NCBI RefSeq assembly: GCF_002929505.1
Contig: NZ_PJJL01000068.1
Coordinates: 114,094 to 178,093, forward strand
Source of the DNA: Cryobacterium sp. Y57
GTDB lineage: Bacteria > Actinomycetota > Actinomycetes > Actinomycetales > Microbacteriaceae
Length of the DNA: 64,000 bases
Direction of reading: 5' to 3'
In this document: positions 53,622 to 63,393 of the stretch, one piece after another
How the letters are laid out: every line of letters starts with the position of its first letter
Position numbering within the stretch: the first letter of the stretch is position 1
Translations under genes and position numbers: made by a program
Notes under the pieces: generated by a model
Told to the model about the DNA's origin: nothing
The model's database searches: none
What the model saw: the letters and a program-made list of their open reading frames with translations, nothing else

Positions 53622-55850
53622 TCAGGCGGTCGGCAGCGCCCGAAACCCGCGCAGGCGCAGGCTGTTGGTCACCACGAAGACCGACGACAGGGCCATCGCA
53701 GCGCCGGCGATCAGGGGGTTGAGCAAACCGGCCATCGCCAGCGGAATCGCCGCAACGTTGTAGGCGAAGGCCCAGAACAGGTTGGCTTTGATCGTCGCGA
53801 GGGTACGCCGAGACAAGCGGATGGCGTCGGCTGCGGCCAGCAGATCGCTGCGCATGAGGGTGAGGTCGCTCGCCTCAATGGCCACGTCGGTGCCAGACCC
53901 CATCGCAATGCCCAGGTCCGCTGTAGCCAGGGCGACGGCGTCGTTCACCCCATCACCCACCATGGCGACCACATGCCCGTTCGCCTGCAACTCACGGATC
54001 ACCCGCGCCTTGTCGGCGGGCAGCACCCCGGCGGTCACGTCGGTGATGCCAACCTCAGCCGCGACACTCTGCGCGACCGCGAGATTGTCACCGGTCACGA
54101 GTAGGGGCGTCAACCCGAGAGCGCGAAAGCGCGCGACGGCAGCGACGCTCGTGGGCTTCACCGTGTCGGAGACGGTGAGCACGCCGCGTACCCGTCCCTC
54201 CCAGGCCACCAGGACGGCCGTCTTGCCGTCCCCCTCGGCCGTACCCAGCACGGCCTGCATCTCGCTCGGCACGTTCAACCCCCACCGGTCTAACAGCCAC
54301 ACCGGACGCCCGACCAGAATCTGCCGGCCGTCAACCGTGGACTGCACCCCGAGCCCTTGTTCCGACGCAAACGCCGACGAGGCTGGCAATGGCCCAAGCC
54401 GCGACACGGCGCCCGCCGTGATAGCCCGCGCAATCGGATGCTCCGACCCGCTTTCCGCAGCCCCCGCCAGCCGCAGTAACTCGTCTTCAGAACCATCTTC
54501 GTATGCCACCACGGTCGCCAGCGTCATGCGCCCGGTGGTGATCGTTCCGGTCTTGTCGAGAACGATCGTGTCGACACGACGCGTGGACTCGAGAACCTGC
54601 GGCCCCTTGATCAGAATGCCCAGCTGCGCGCCACGCCCGGTGCCCACCAGCAGAGCGGTCGGCGTGGCGAGCCCGAGCGCGCATGGGCAGGCGATGATGA
54701 GTGTCGCCACGGCCGCGGTGAATGCCATCGCCGGCCCGGCGCCGACCAGTAGCCAGCCGGCCAGCGTGGCCAGGGCGAGCCCGATCACGATCGGCACGAA
54801 GATGCCGGAAACCCGGTCGGCCAGGCGCTGCACCTCGGCCTTGCCGGTTTGCGCCTGCTCGACCAGTCGGCCGATCTGGGCCAGCTCGGTATCGGCGCCG
54901 ACCTGCGTCGCCCGCACCACGAGCCTCCCGCCGGAGTTCAGCGTGGCCCCCACAACGCTGTCGCCGGGCCCCACCTCAAGGGGCACCGATTCGCCAGTGA
55001 GCAGGCTCGCATCGATAGCGCTCGCGCCGTCGACGATCACCCCGTCGGTCGCGATCTTCTCGCCCGGCCGCACGACAAACTGGTCACCCACCACGAGCAG
55101 GGAGGTACTGATGCGGCTCTCGACGCCGTCCCGCAGCAGGGTGGTCTCCTTCGCGCCGAGCTCCAGCAACGCCCGCAGGGCCGCGCCGGAGTTGCGCTTG
55201 GCCCGTGCCTCCGCGTAGCGACCGGCCAGAATAAACACGGTGACAGCGGATGCCACCTCGAGATAGATCTCGTCGGCGCCACTACCCGGGGTGGCCGAGA
55301 ACGTGAAGCTCATGGTCATTCCGGCCATCCCGGCCATGCCGAGGAATAGGGCGTAGAGCGACCAACCGAGGGCGGCGAGCACGCCGACGCTGACCAGGGT
55401 GTCCATGGTGGCGGCGCCGTGGCGGGCGTTCACCCAGGCAGCGCGGTGGAACGGCCAGGCACCCCAGATCGCGACGGGAGCCGCCAGGGTCAGGACCAGC
55501 CACTGCCAGTTCGTGAATTGCAGCGCGGGAATCATCGACAGGATGACTACCGGCAGGGTCAGTGCGGCTGAGATCAGCAGGCGCTGGCGCAGGGACGCGA
55601 CCTCGAGGGAGGCGGCATCTTTTTCGATGACAACGGCCGGCAACGCGGCCGTGTAGCCGGTGGCTTCGATGGTCTTGATGGCATCGTCGACGCTCGTCCC
55701 AGCGGGCACGAAAACGCTCGCTTTCTCCGTGGCGTAGTTCACCGTGGCGGCGACTCCGGGCATCCGGTTGAGCTTCTTCTCAATGCGGACAGCGCACGAG
55801 GTGCAGGTCATGCCCCCAACGAGCAGGTCAACCTGTTGGCCGGCGGCCAT
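53622..55850 (-). CDS. copA: Copper-exporting P1B-type ATPase
   Basis: A 742-residue P-type ATPase with one N-terminal heavy-metal domain (GMTCTSC, residues 13-19), eight membrane helices, ion-site CPC in IIACPCALGLATP, phosphorylation motif DKTGTITTG, the SEHPIA histidine-proline pair and VGDGVNDAVAL. The last helix pair carries NVAAIPLA and MALSSVFVVTNSLRL, as in Cu(I) pumps (P1B-1). It exports Cu(I) from the cytoplasm. The ATG overlaps the copZ stop by one base (TGATG). Regulated, most likely, by CsoR at 56208. Confidence 0.96.
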   Translation of the reverse strand: MAAGQQVDLLVGGMTCTSCAVRIEKKLNRMPGVAATVNYATEKASVFVPAGTSVDDAIKTIEATGYTAALPAVVIEKDAASLEVASLRQRLLISAALTLPVVILSMIPALQFTNWQWLVLTLAAPVAIWGAWPFHRAAWVNARHGAATMDTLVSVGVLAALGWSLYALFLGMAGMAGMTMSFTFSATPGSGADEIYLEVASAVTVFILAGRYAEARAKRNSGAALRALLELGAKETTLLRDGVESRISTSLLVVGDQFVVRPGEKIATDGVIVDGASAIDASLLTGESVPLEVGPGDSVVGATLNSGGRLVVRATQVGADTELAQIGRLVEQAQTGKAEVQRLADRVSGIFVPIVIGLALATLAGWLLVGAGPAMAFTAAVATLIIACPCALGLATPTALLVGTGRGAQLGILIKGPQVLESTRRVDTIVLDKTGTITTGRMTLATVVAYEDGSEDELLRLAGAAESGSEHPIARAITAGAVSRLGPLPASSAFASEQGLGVQSTVDGRQILVGRPVWLLDRWGLNVPSEMQAVLGTAEGDGKTAVLVAWEGRVRGVLTVSDTVKPTSVAAVARFRALGLTPLLVTGDNLAVAQSVAAEVGITDVTAGVLPADKARVIRELQANGHVVAMVGDGVNDAVALATADLGIAMGSGTDVAIEASDLTLMRSDLLAAADAIRLSRRTLATIKANLFWAFAYNVAAIPLAMAGLLNPLIAGAAMALSSVFVVTNSLRLRGFRALPTA

Positions 55851-56074
55851 CAGGCAGCGGCTACCAGCTGGTAGCCCGCCTCCTCAACGGCCGCGGCGAC
55901 CAGGGCTTGGTCGAGTTCCGACGTGCTTGTCACGGTGACCTGCGAAGTGCCGCCCTTGACGAGTTCGACGGTGACGTTTTCGGCGCCCGCGACAAGCCCA
56001 ATCTCTTCGGTCACGCTCGCGACGCAGTGGCCGCAGGTCATTCCGTCAACGCCGTACACGGTCGTGATGCTCAT
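55850..56074 (-). CDS. copZ: Copper chaperone CopZ
   Basis: A 74-residue heavy-metal-associated domain with the Cu(I) site GMTCGHC (residues 11-17). It carries Cu(I) to CopA. It is the first gene of the copZA operon. GTGAGGAAT precedes the ATG. The CsoR sites lie about 50-90 bp upstream. Confidence 0.95.
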   Translation of the reverse strand: MSITTVYGVDGMTCGHCVASVTEEIGLVAGAENVTVELVKGGTSQVTVTSTSELDQALVAAAVEEAGYQLVAAA

Positions 56075-56119
56075 GGTGATTCCTCACTGTTTGGACCTCG
56101 AAAGGGTATTCATTCGAGC

Positions 56120-56136
56120 ATACCCCTTGGGGGTAC
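56120..56136. promoter_or_regulatory. CsoR operator 1
   Basis: ATACCCCTTGGGGGTAC, the GTATACCCC-type pseudo-palindrome of copper-sensing CsoR. It lies in the copZ-csoR divergent region and overlaps TTGGGG (56127-56132), a possible csoR -35. Confidence 0.78.
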
Positions 56137-56149
56137 CGTTACTCCAACT

Positions 56150-56166
56150 ATACCCCGAGGGGGTAC
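56150..56166. promoter_or_regulatory. CsoR operator 2
   Basis: ATACCCCGAGGGGGTAC, 30 bp (about three helical turns) from operator 1, on the same face of the DNA. It overlaps TATACC (56149-56154), a possible -10 of csoR. Confidence 0.78.
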
Positions 56167-56207
56167 AATTGAGGCTGGGGTTCACGAGCAACGCAGAGGA
56201 TAGGGTC

Positions 56208-56516
56208 ATGAGCGATTCTGAGACCCACGACGGTCCACACGGCTACATCTCGAACAAGGATGCTTACCTCAAGCGCCTGCGCCGCATCGAGGGCCAGGCT
56301 CGCGGCTTGCAGGGCATGGTCACCGACGACAAATACTGCATCGATATTCTCACCCAGATTTCCGCCATGACGAGCGCCCTCGAATCAGTCGCGCTGGGCC
56401 TCCTCGATGATCACCTCACCCACTGCGTATTGCACGCGGCCATGGCCGGTGGCGCCGAAGCGGAAGCCAAGCTGCAAGAGGCCTCGGCGGCCATCGCTCG
56501 GCTGGTGCGTTCTTAG
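56208..56516 (+). CDS. csoR: Copper-sensing repressor CsoR
   Basis: A 102-residue helical repressor with the full Cu(I) set: Cys44 (KYCIDILTQ), His69 and Cys73 (LLDDHLTHC). Copper binding releases it from DNA. GAGGA precedes the ATG, and the two operators lie 40-90 bp upstream, between csoR and copZ, so it controls copZA and itself. It is a useful contrast with the 51198-51473 homologue, which lacks the histidine. Confidence 0.94.
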   Translation: MSDSETHDGPHGYISNKDAYLKRLRRIEGQARGLQGMVTDDKYCIDILTQISAMTSALESVALGLLDDHLTHCVLHAAMAGGAEAEAKLQEASAAIARLVRS

Positions 56517-56520
56517 AGGA

Positions 56521-56537
56521 CCGGACCTTTGGCCCTA
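56521..56537 (+). promoter_or_regulatory. DevR-box-like site before devR
   Basis: CCGGACCTTTGGCCCTA followed by GTCGCCGG. The run GGCCCTAGTCGCCGG is identical to that at 60035-60058 before the alcohol dehydrogenase. It matches the DosR/DevR half-site pair GGGACTTNNGGCCCT with one change. About 75 bp before the devR start, so devR may activate itself. Confidence 0.65.
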
Positions 56538-56609
56538 GTCGCCGGGCCGAGCGGCGCGCGACACTGATGATACGCATGGAGCCAGCGTGCCCACTCGGGA
56601 AGGACCATT

Positions 56610-59004
<2,395 letters not shown>

Positions 59005-59018
59005 TCAGGGCGGTGAAG

Positions 59019-59873
59019 CTATTTACGGGTGGTTCTGGTGACAATTGTCGGGCAGGTGATGTGCAGCAGCACCTCGTGGCTGACCGACCCCATCAGCAAG
59101 CGCTGCAGCGAGCCCCGGCCCCGGCTGCCCACCACGAGCAACTGGGCCGCGCGGGCGGCCGCAACGAGCGCCCTGGCCGGCGATTCGTCGGTCTCGAGAA
59201 CCTGGTGCACCACCAAGTCGGGGTACTGAGTTGTCAGACCCGCGACGGACTCGGCGAGCACCACACGTTCCTCTTCCATGCGCTCGGTCACAGCGTCGGC
59301 GGGGATGCTGCGCAGCACGCGGCGATTCGGCAGGTGCACCGCGTAGAGGGCATAAAGTTCCTGACCGGTCCGATCGGCCTCGGCGGCGGCGAACGCCACG
59401 GCGGCGATCGAATCAGCGGAGCCGTCGACGCCGACGTAGACGCCGGAGCGTTCGGTGGCAGGCAGCGAGGGGATGACGGCGACCGGACAGGTGGACAGTG
59501 CCGCGATCTGCAGGCTCACACTGCCAAACAATTCGCCTTCGACCCGGCCCTTTTGATCCGTTCCGACGACGACGAGGCCGGCGTCTTTCGACAACTCGCT
59601 GAGAACGCGCGGCGCACTGCCCGTGCGCAGCTCGGTCTGGGTGGTGACCGCGGGCGCGAGGACCTCGGCGCGGGCAGCGGCCTCGGCGAGCAGTTTCTTC
59701 TCGGCATCGAGAATGCTGTCGTAGTAGCCGTAACCGTCGGCCAGCCAGGTTTCGTACACGGTGTGCATGAGCATCACCGGACTTTTAACGTTGGCGGCTC
59801 GGGCCATAGCCCACGCGAGGGCGGTCTCGCCGGCAGCCGAATCATCGATGCCGACCACAATCATCCGGTTCAT
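59019..59873 (-). CDS. Universal stress protein, tandem UspA domains
   Basis: A 284-residue protein of two UspA domains. The second has the ATP-binding pattern G-2X-G-9X-GS in VGSRGRGSLQRLLMGSVSHE; the first (VGTDQKGRVEGELFGSVS) is degenerate at one glycine. Double-domain Usp proteins are prominent in the mycobacterial DosR regulon, where they act in persistence. GAGGTAGAG precedes the ATG at 59873; longer forms have no domain sequence. A DevR-box-like site lies 115 bp upstream. Confidence 0.92.
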   Translation of the reverse strand: MNRMIVVGIDDSAAGETALAWAMARAANVKSPVMLMHTVYETWLADGYGYYDSILDAEKKLLAEAAARAEVLAPAVTTQTELRTGSAPRVLSELSKDAGLVVVGTDQKGRVEGELFGSVSLQIAALSTCPVAVIPSLPATERSGVYVGVDGSADSIAAVAFAAAEADRTGQELYALYAVHLPNRRVLRSIPADAVTERMEEERVVLAESVAGLTTQYPDLVVHQVLETDESPARALVAAARAAQLLVVGSRGRGSLQRLLMGSVSHEVLLHITCPTIVTRTTRK

Positions 59874-59986
59874 TGCTCTACCTCGTTCTTGATCGCAGGT
59901 CGCAGCGGCGGAGTCCCCCGCCACGAAGGAGGAGCTGATGCCCCATCGCCTCGTCTTCATTCTGTCAGCCGCCCGTACCAACACAT

Positions 59987-60001
59987 AGGGCCGGAAGTCC
60001 C
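59987..60001 (-). promoter_or_regulatory. DevR-box-like site before the first Usp gene
   Basis: On the minus strand GGGACTTCCGGCCCT, differing in one base from the site at 60035. The two sites are back to back in the 257 bp between the divergent Usp and dehydrogenase genes. Confidence 0.7.
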
Positions 60002-60034
60002 GATTGGGTGCCCATTCTGAGGCCGCGCCGGGGC

Positions 60035-60049
60035 GGGACTTTCGGCCCT
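60035..60049 (+). promoter_or_regulatory. DevR-box-like site before the alcohol dehydrogenase
   Basis: GGGACTTTCGGCCCT followed by AGTCGCCGG. It is an excellent match to natural DosR-box variants such as that of mycobacterial hspX. It lies 82 bp before the start codon. Confidence 0.75.
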
Positions 60050-60130
60050 AGTCGCCGGCGGCCGTTCGGTCATACCGTGACTCCAAGGGGTTTTCACCCG
60101 CCCACATTCTTGAGAATCGAGGAGGAACTC

Positions 60131-61186
60131 GTGAAGGCACTCGTTTATGGTGGCCCTGGCCAAAAAAGCTGGACCGACGTTCCCGACCCGACGCTGCACA
60201 GCCCGACCGATGCTATCGTGCGCGTGGACACGACCACGATCTGCGGCACCGATCTGCACATTCTCAAGGGTGACGTTCCCGCTGTCACCGTCGGGCGCAT
60301 CCTCGGCCATGAGGGCGTCGGCACCATCACCGAGGTCGGTTCAGCGGTCAGTAACCTGAAAGTCGGTGACCGCGTCATCATCTCCTGCATCAAGAGCTGC
60401 GGACACTGCAGTAATTGCAGCAACGGCCTCTACTCCCACTGCCTCGGCGACGAGGGCGCGTCGGGCATCGGCTGGGTCTTCGGCCACCTGATCGACGGCA
60501 CCCAGGCCGAGTTCGTGCGCGTGCCCTACGCCGACAACTCCCTGCACAAGCTGCCGGAGGGCGTCAGCGACGACCAGGGCGTCATGCTCAGCGACATTCT
60601 GCCGACCGGTTTTGAAATCGGCGTGCAGTACGGCCGGGTCAAGCCCGGCGATGTCGTCGCCGTCATCGGCGCCGGCCCGGTCGGCCTGGCCGCCATGGCC
60701 ACCGCCGGCCTCTACGGCGCAGCGAGCATCATCGCGATCGAACTGGACCAGAACCGTCTCGAGCGCGCCCGCGACTTCGGCGCGACCGACACCGTCGTCT
60801 CCGGCGCCGCTGATTGGAAAGACCAGGTGCTCGCACTGACCGACGGCGCCGGCGTCGACGTCGCGATCGAGGCCGTCGGCATTCCGGCGACCTTCACCAT
60901 GGCCACCGAGATCGTGCGCCCGGGCGGCAACATCGCCAACGTCGGCGTGCACGGCCAACCGGTCGACCTCCACCTCGAAACCCTCTGGATTCAAAACATC
61001 AACATCAGCATGGGGCTGGTCAACGCCAACACCACCAAAATGTTGCTCAAGCTCGTCGCGAGCAAGAAGCTGCCGGCTGAGAAACTCGCCACGCACCACT
61101 TCAACTTCGACCAGTTCCTCGAGGCCTACGACACCTTCAGCCGCGCCGTCGAAACCAAGGCACTCAAGGTGGTCAACTCCCGCTGA
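60131..61186 (+). CDS. Zinc-dependent alcohol dehydrogenase
   Basis: A 351-residue medium-chain dehydrogenase. Catalytic-zinc residues Cys38 (TICGTDLHI) and His60-Glu61 (LGHEGVGTITEVG); structural-zinc cysteines 90, 93, 96 and 104; nucleotide fold VIGAGPVGLAAMA followed by an acidic residue (IAIELD), which suggests NAD. The GTG start follows GAGGAGGAAC. Such enzymes reduce aldehydes or oxidise small alcohols; under a DevR-type promoter it may reoxidise NADH when oxygen is low. Substrate not known. Confidence 0.92.
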   Translation: MKALVYGGPGQKSWTDVPDPTLHSPTDAIVRVDTTTICGTDLHILKGDVPAVTVGRILGHEGVGTITEVGSAVSNLKVGDRVIISCIKSCGHCSNCSNGLYSHCLGDEGASGIGWVFGHLIDGTQAEFVRVPYADNSLHKLPEGVSDDQGVMLSDILPTGFEIGVQYGRVKPGDVVAVIGAGPVGLAAMATAGLYGAASIIAIELDQNRLERARDFGATDTVVSGAADWKDQVLALTDGAGVDVAIEAVGIPATFTMATEIVRPGGNIANVGVHGQPVDLHLETLWIQNINISMGLVNANTTKMLLKLVASKKLPAEKLATHHFNFDQFLEAYDTFSRAVETKALKVVNSR

Positions 61187-61245
61187 CCAGGTTTTCCCGG
61201 AAGGTTTTTCTGCGCACACTGTTCGCCCACGAATCGATATCCGGC

Positions 61246-61268
61246 GGCCCCGCCTCGAGGCGCGGGCC
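61246..61268 (+). terminator. Hairpin after the alcohol dehydrogenase
   Basis: GGCCC-CGCCTC and GAGGCG-C-GGGCC pair over 11 bp with one bulged base, 60 bp after the stop codon. No U-run follows. Confidence 0.5.
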
Positions 61269-61304
61269 GATCGCGTGAGTTTTCTGATGACCAGGAGGAT
61301 CGCC

Positions 61305-61349
61305 ATGGTGCCGGGCGCGGTTCGCCGCGTGAATCACCACCAGACGTGA
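61305..61349 (+). CDS. Candidate 14-residue open frame with strong ribosome site
   Basis: ATG preceded by CAGGAGG at ideal spacing, then 13 codons to TGA. The stop lies inside the DevR-box-like site at 61346. No family. It may be a remnant or a real small peptide; evidence is only the ribosome site. Confidence 0.2.
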   Translation: MVPGAVRRVNHHQT

Positions 61350-61360
61350 CTTTAGGCCCT
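61346..61360 (+). promoter_or_regulatory. DevR-box-like site before the second Usp gene
   Basis: GTGACTTTAGGCCCT followed by ACTCGCAGG; the tail resembles AGTCGCCGG after the other boxes. It lies 101 bp before the Usp start. Confidence 0.65.
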
Positions 61361-61460
61361 ACTCGCAGGCACCGGCGATGACTAACGTGAAGAACACTCG
61401 TTTGTGACGTTCACACGACATTCCCGCTCGTGGCCCGCCACCGTAGAAGGGATTGAGCTC

Positions 61461-62324
61461 ATGACGCACACGCTCACACGGAACCAGACAGTGGTCGCGT
61501 GGGATGGGTCTGACCCCGCTCGGGCGGCCCTGGATTGGTCACTCGCCCGCTGCAACGATGGCGAGCTCACCCTGGTGCGCATCCTCGACCGCACGGTATC
61601 GTCGGCGGATTACTTCGCCGAGGAGTCCACCACCGTGCACGCCCGCGAAGTACTCAAGGATGCTGCCGACCGGGTGAGCGCAAAATACCCGGATCTCACC
61701 GTGCACGCCGATCTACGCTCGGGGGACCCGGTCACCGAACTGCGCGCGTTGAGCGAAACCGACACCATCGTTGTGGTCGGAACGCACCGTCGTCGCGGAT
61801 CGACGCTGCGCTACGAGTGGTCGATGGGGGCCCGACTGGCCGGTTCGGCCCGGGGACCGATCGCGATTATTCCGGAGGGCGACAGCACACACCATGCGGG
61901 CGTCGTGGTCGGCGTCGACGGATCAGCGGCGTCGAACGCCGCCGTGGGCTTCACCGCGAAGGAGGCCGACCGCACCGGCCAGGAACTGCACGCGATCCAC
62001 GCGTGGCAGGAGCCGCTGGTCTGGCGCGACACGACCGAACCCGACGCTCGGTTTCTGCAGACGCTGGAGAAGTCCCATCGGCGCATTCTCGACGAAGCGC
62101 TGGTCACCGTCGCCCGCCGTTATCCGGCGCTCTCGATTCGGCCCTCACTCGTGCGCGGCGCCCCGCAATCGGCGCTGCTCGACGCTTCCCGTGGAGCCGC
62201 GCTGCTCGTCGTGGGCGACCACGGGCAGAAGGGCATCTCGAAACTACTGCTCGGCTCGGTGAGCCACTCGATTGTGCTGAACATCCAGTCGCCCATGGTG
62301 GTCATTCCCGCTCCGCGCATCTGA
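61461..62324 (+). CDS. Universal stress protein, tandem UspA domains
   Basis: A 287-residue two-domain Usp protein. The C-terminal domain keeps the ATP-binding pattern in VGDHGQKGISKLLLGSVSHS; the N-terminal one is degenerate (VGTHRRRGSTLRYEWSMGA). AAGGGA precedes ATG 61461. It is diverged from the Usp protein at 59019-59873 but shares EADRTGQEL in the same place of domain 2, so the two are old paralogues. Probably part of the DevR-type regulon. Confidence 0.92.
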   Translation: MTHTLTRNQTVVAWDGSDPARAALDWSLARCNDGELTLVRILDRTVSSADYFAEESTTVHAREVLKDAADRVSAKYPDLTVHADLRSGDPVTELRALSETDTIVVVGTHRRRGSTLRYEWSMGARLAGSARGPIAIIPEGDSTHHAGVVVGVDGSAASNAAVGFTAKEADRTGQELHAIHAWQEPLVWRDTTEPDARFLQTLEKSHRRILDEALVTVARRYPALSIRPSLVRGAPQSALLDASRGAALLVVGDHGQKGISKLLLGSVSHSIVLNIQSPMVVIPAPRI

Positions 62325-62352
62325 CCCGCCAGCGCGCTCGTGGCACTCGTCC

Positions 62353-62390
62353 GGGAAGCGGGCACCCCGAGGAACGCGTGCCCGCTTCCC
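62353..62390 (+). terminator. Strong hairpin after the second Usp gene
   Basis: GGGAAGCGGGCAC and GTGCCCGCTTCCC make a perfect 13-bp stem with a 12-base loop, 28 bp after the stop. Directly after it, CCCTAACC (62388) and GGTTAGGG (62420) form an 8-bp inverted repeat in front of the next gene. Confidence 0.75.
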
Positions 62391-62433
62391 TAACCGGTGC
62401 CGGGACGCGACCTACCGCGGTTAGGGTTTTGGT

Positions 62434-63393
62434 ATGAGCACTTTCGCGCTGCCCCGTCGTCACCTGCGCATTCTGGCAACCGGGATGGCCCTTATCGGGC
62501 TTGCGGCGACGCTCATCGCTTTGCCGCCGGAGCCGGTCGCCGCCGCACCGCTGTCGGCCGCCACGGCTGACCCGGCCGCCACGACTGACCCGACTGACCC
62601 GGCAACCACCGACCCCGCTGTGTTCGACCCCGGTCTCATCATCAGCGACTTCAACTTCTTCAACCCGGACGCCCTCACCGAAAGCGGCATCCAGGATTTT
62701 CTCGAGCATCGTTCCTGCCGGCCGAGCGATGGAGTGCCCTGCCTCTGGGAGTTTCGCGAATCGACGACCAGCCAACCGGCCAAGGGTGACGGGCACTGCC
62801 AGCCCTACATCGGCGCCGAGAACGAAACAGCCGCCCGGATCATCGCGAAGATCGCGGCGGCCTGCACGGTCAGCCCCAAGGTCTTGCTGGTGTTGCTGCA
62901 GAAGGAACAGTCCCTGCTGACCCGGCCGAGCGCATCCGGTTATCTGCGCGCCACCGGCTACGGCTGCCCGGATACCGCGGACTGTGACGCCCAATATTTC
63001 GGTTTCTTCAATCAGGTCTACAACGCGGCCTGGCAGTTTCGGCAGTACACCCAGGAGCCCGACCGGGCGTTCAAAATCGGCAGTGTCGACGTGGGCTTCA
63101 ATCCCAACGCCGAATGCGGGGCCTCCACCGTCCGCGTCAAGAACCAGGCCACTGCCAACCTCTATAACTACACGCCCTATCAGCCCAACGCGGTTGCCGT
63201 CGCGAATGCCGGCGACGAGGGCGACGGATGCTCGACCTACGGCAACCTCAATTTCTGGCTGTTCTATAACGACTGGTTCGGGGATTCGACCCTCGAACCG
63301 TTCCCGGTGATGTTCGACGACTGCCTCAACTTCGTCGGCGGCCAGGACTGTGCGCCCGTGTCGCTCCTGCCCGACGTCACGACTGCCGGCTAG
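62434..63393 (+). CDS. Secreted protein of unknown function, cysteine-rich actinobacterial family
   Basis: A 319-residue exported protein: signal peptide (ATGMALIGLAATLIALPPEPVAAA), an Ala/Thr/Asp/Pro-rich linker (to about residue 62) and a domain starting IISDFNFFNPDALTESGIQDFL. The blocks KVLLVLLQKEQSLLT, AWQFRQYT, VKNQATANLYNYTPYQPNA and FWLFYNDWFG recur in actinobacterial cell-wall proteins often labelled hemagglutinin or hypothetical. The glutamate in KEQSLLT sits in a lysozyme-like context, but enzymatic activity is only a guess. About ten cysteines suggest disulfides. Confidence 0.8.
   Translation: MSTFALPRRHLRILATGMALIGLAATLIALPPEPVAAAPLSAATADPAATTDPTDPATTDPAVFDPGLIISDFNFFNPDALTESGIQDFLEHRSCRPSDGVPCLWEFRESTTSQPAKGDGHCQPYIGAENETAARIIAKIAAACTVSPKVLLVLLQKEQSLLTRPSASGYLRATGYGCPDTADCDAQYFGFFNQVYNAAWQFRQYTQEPDRAFKIGSVDVGFNPNAECGASTVRVKNQATANLYNYTPYQPNAVAVANAGDEGDGCSTYGNLNFWLFYNDWFGDSTLEPFPVMFDDCLNFVGGQDCAPVSLLPDVTTAG

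Noticed and set aside
53782..55218. A 478-codon open frame opposite copA
   Set aside because: Composition dominated by Ser, Thr, Pro and Ala, as expected from the reverse of a high-GC membrane ATPase gene; no motif.
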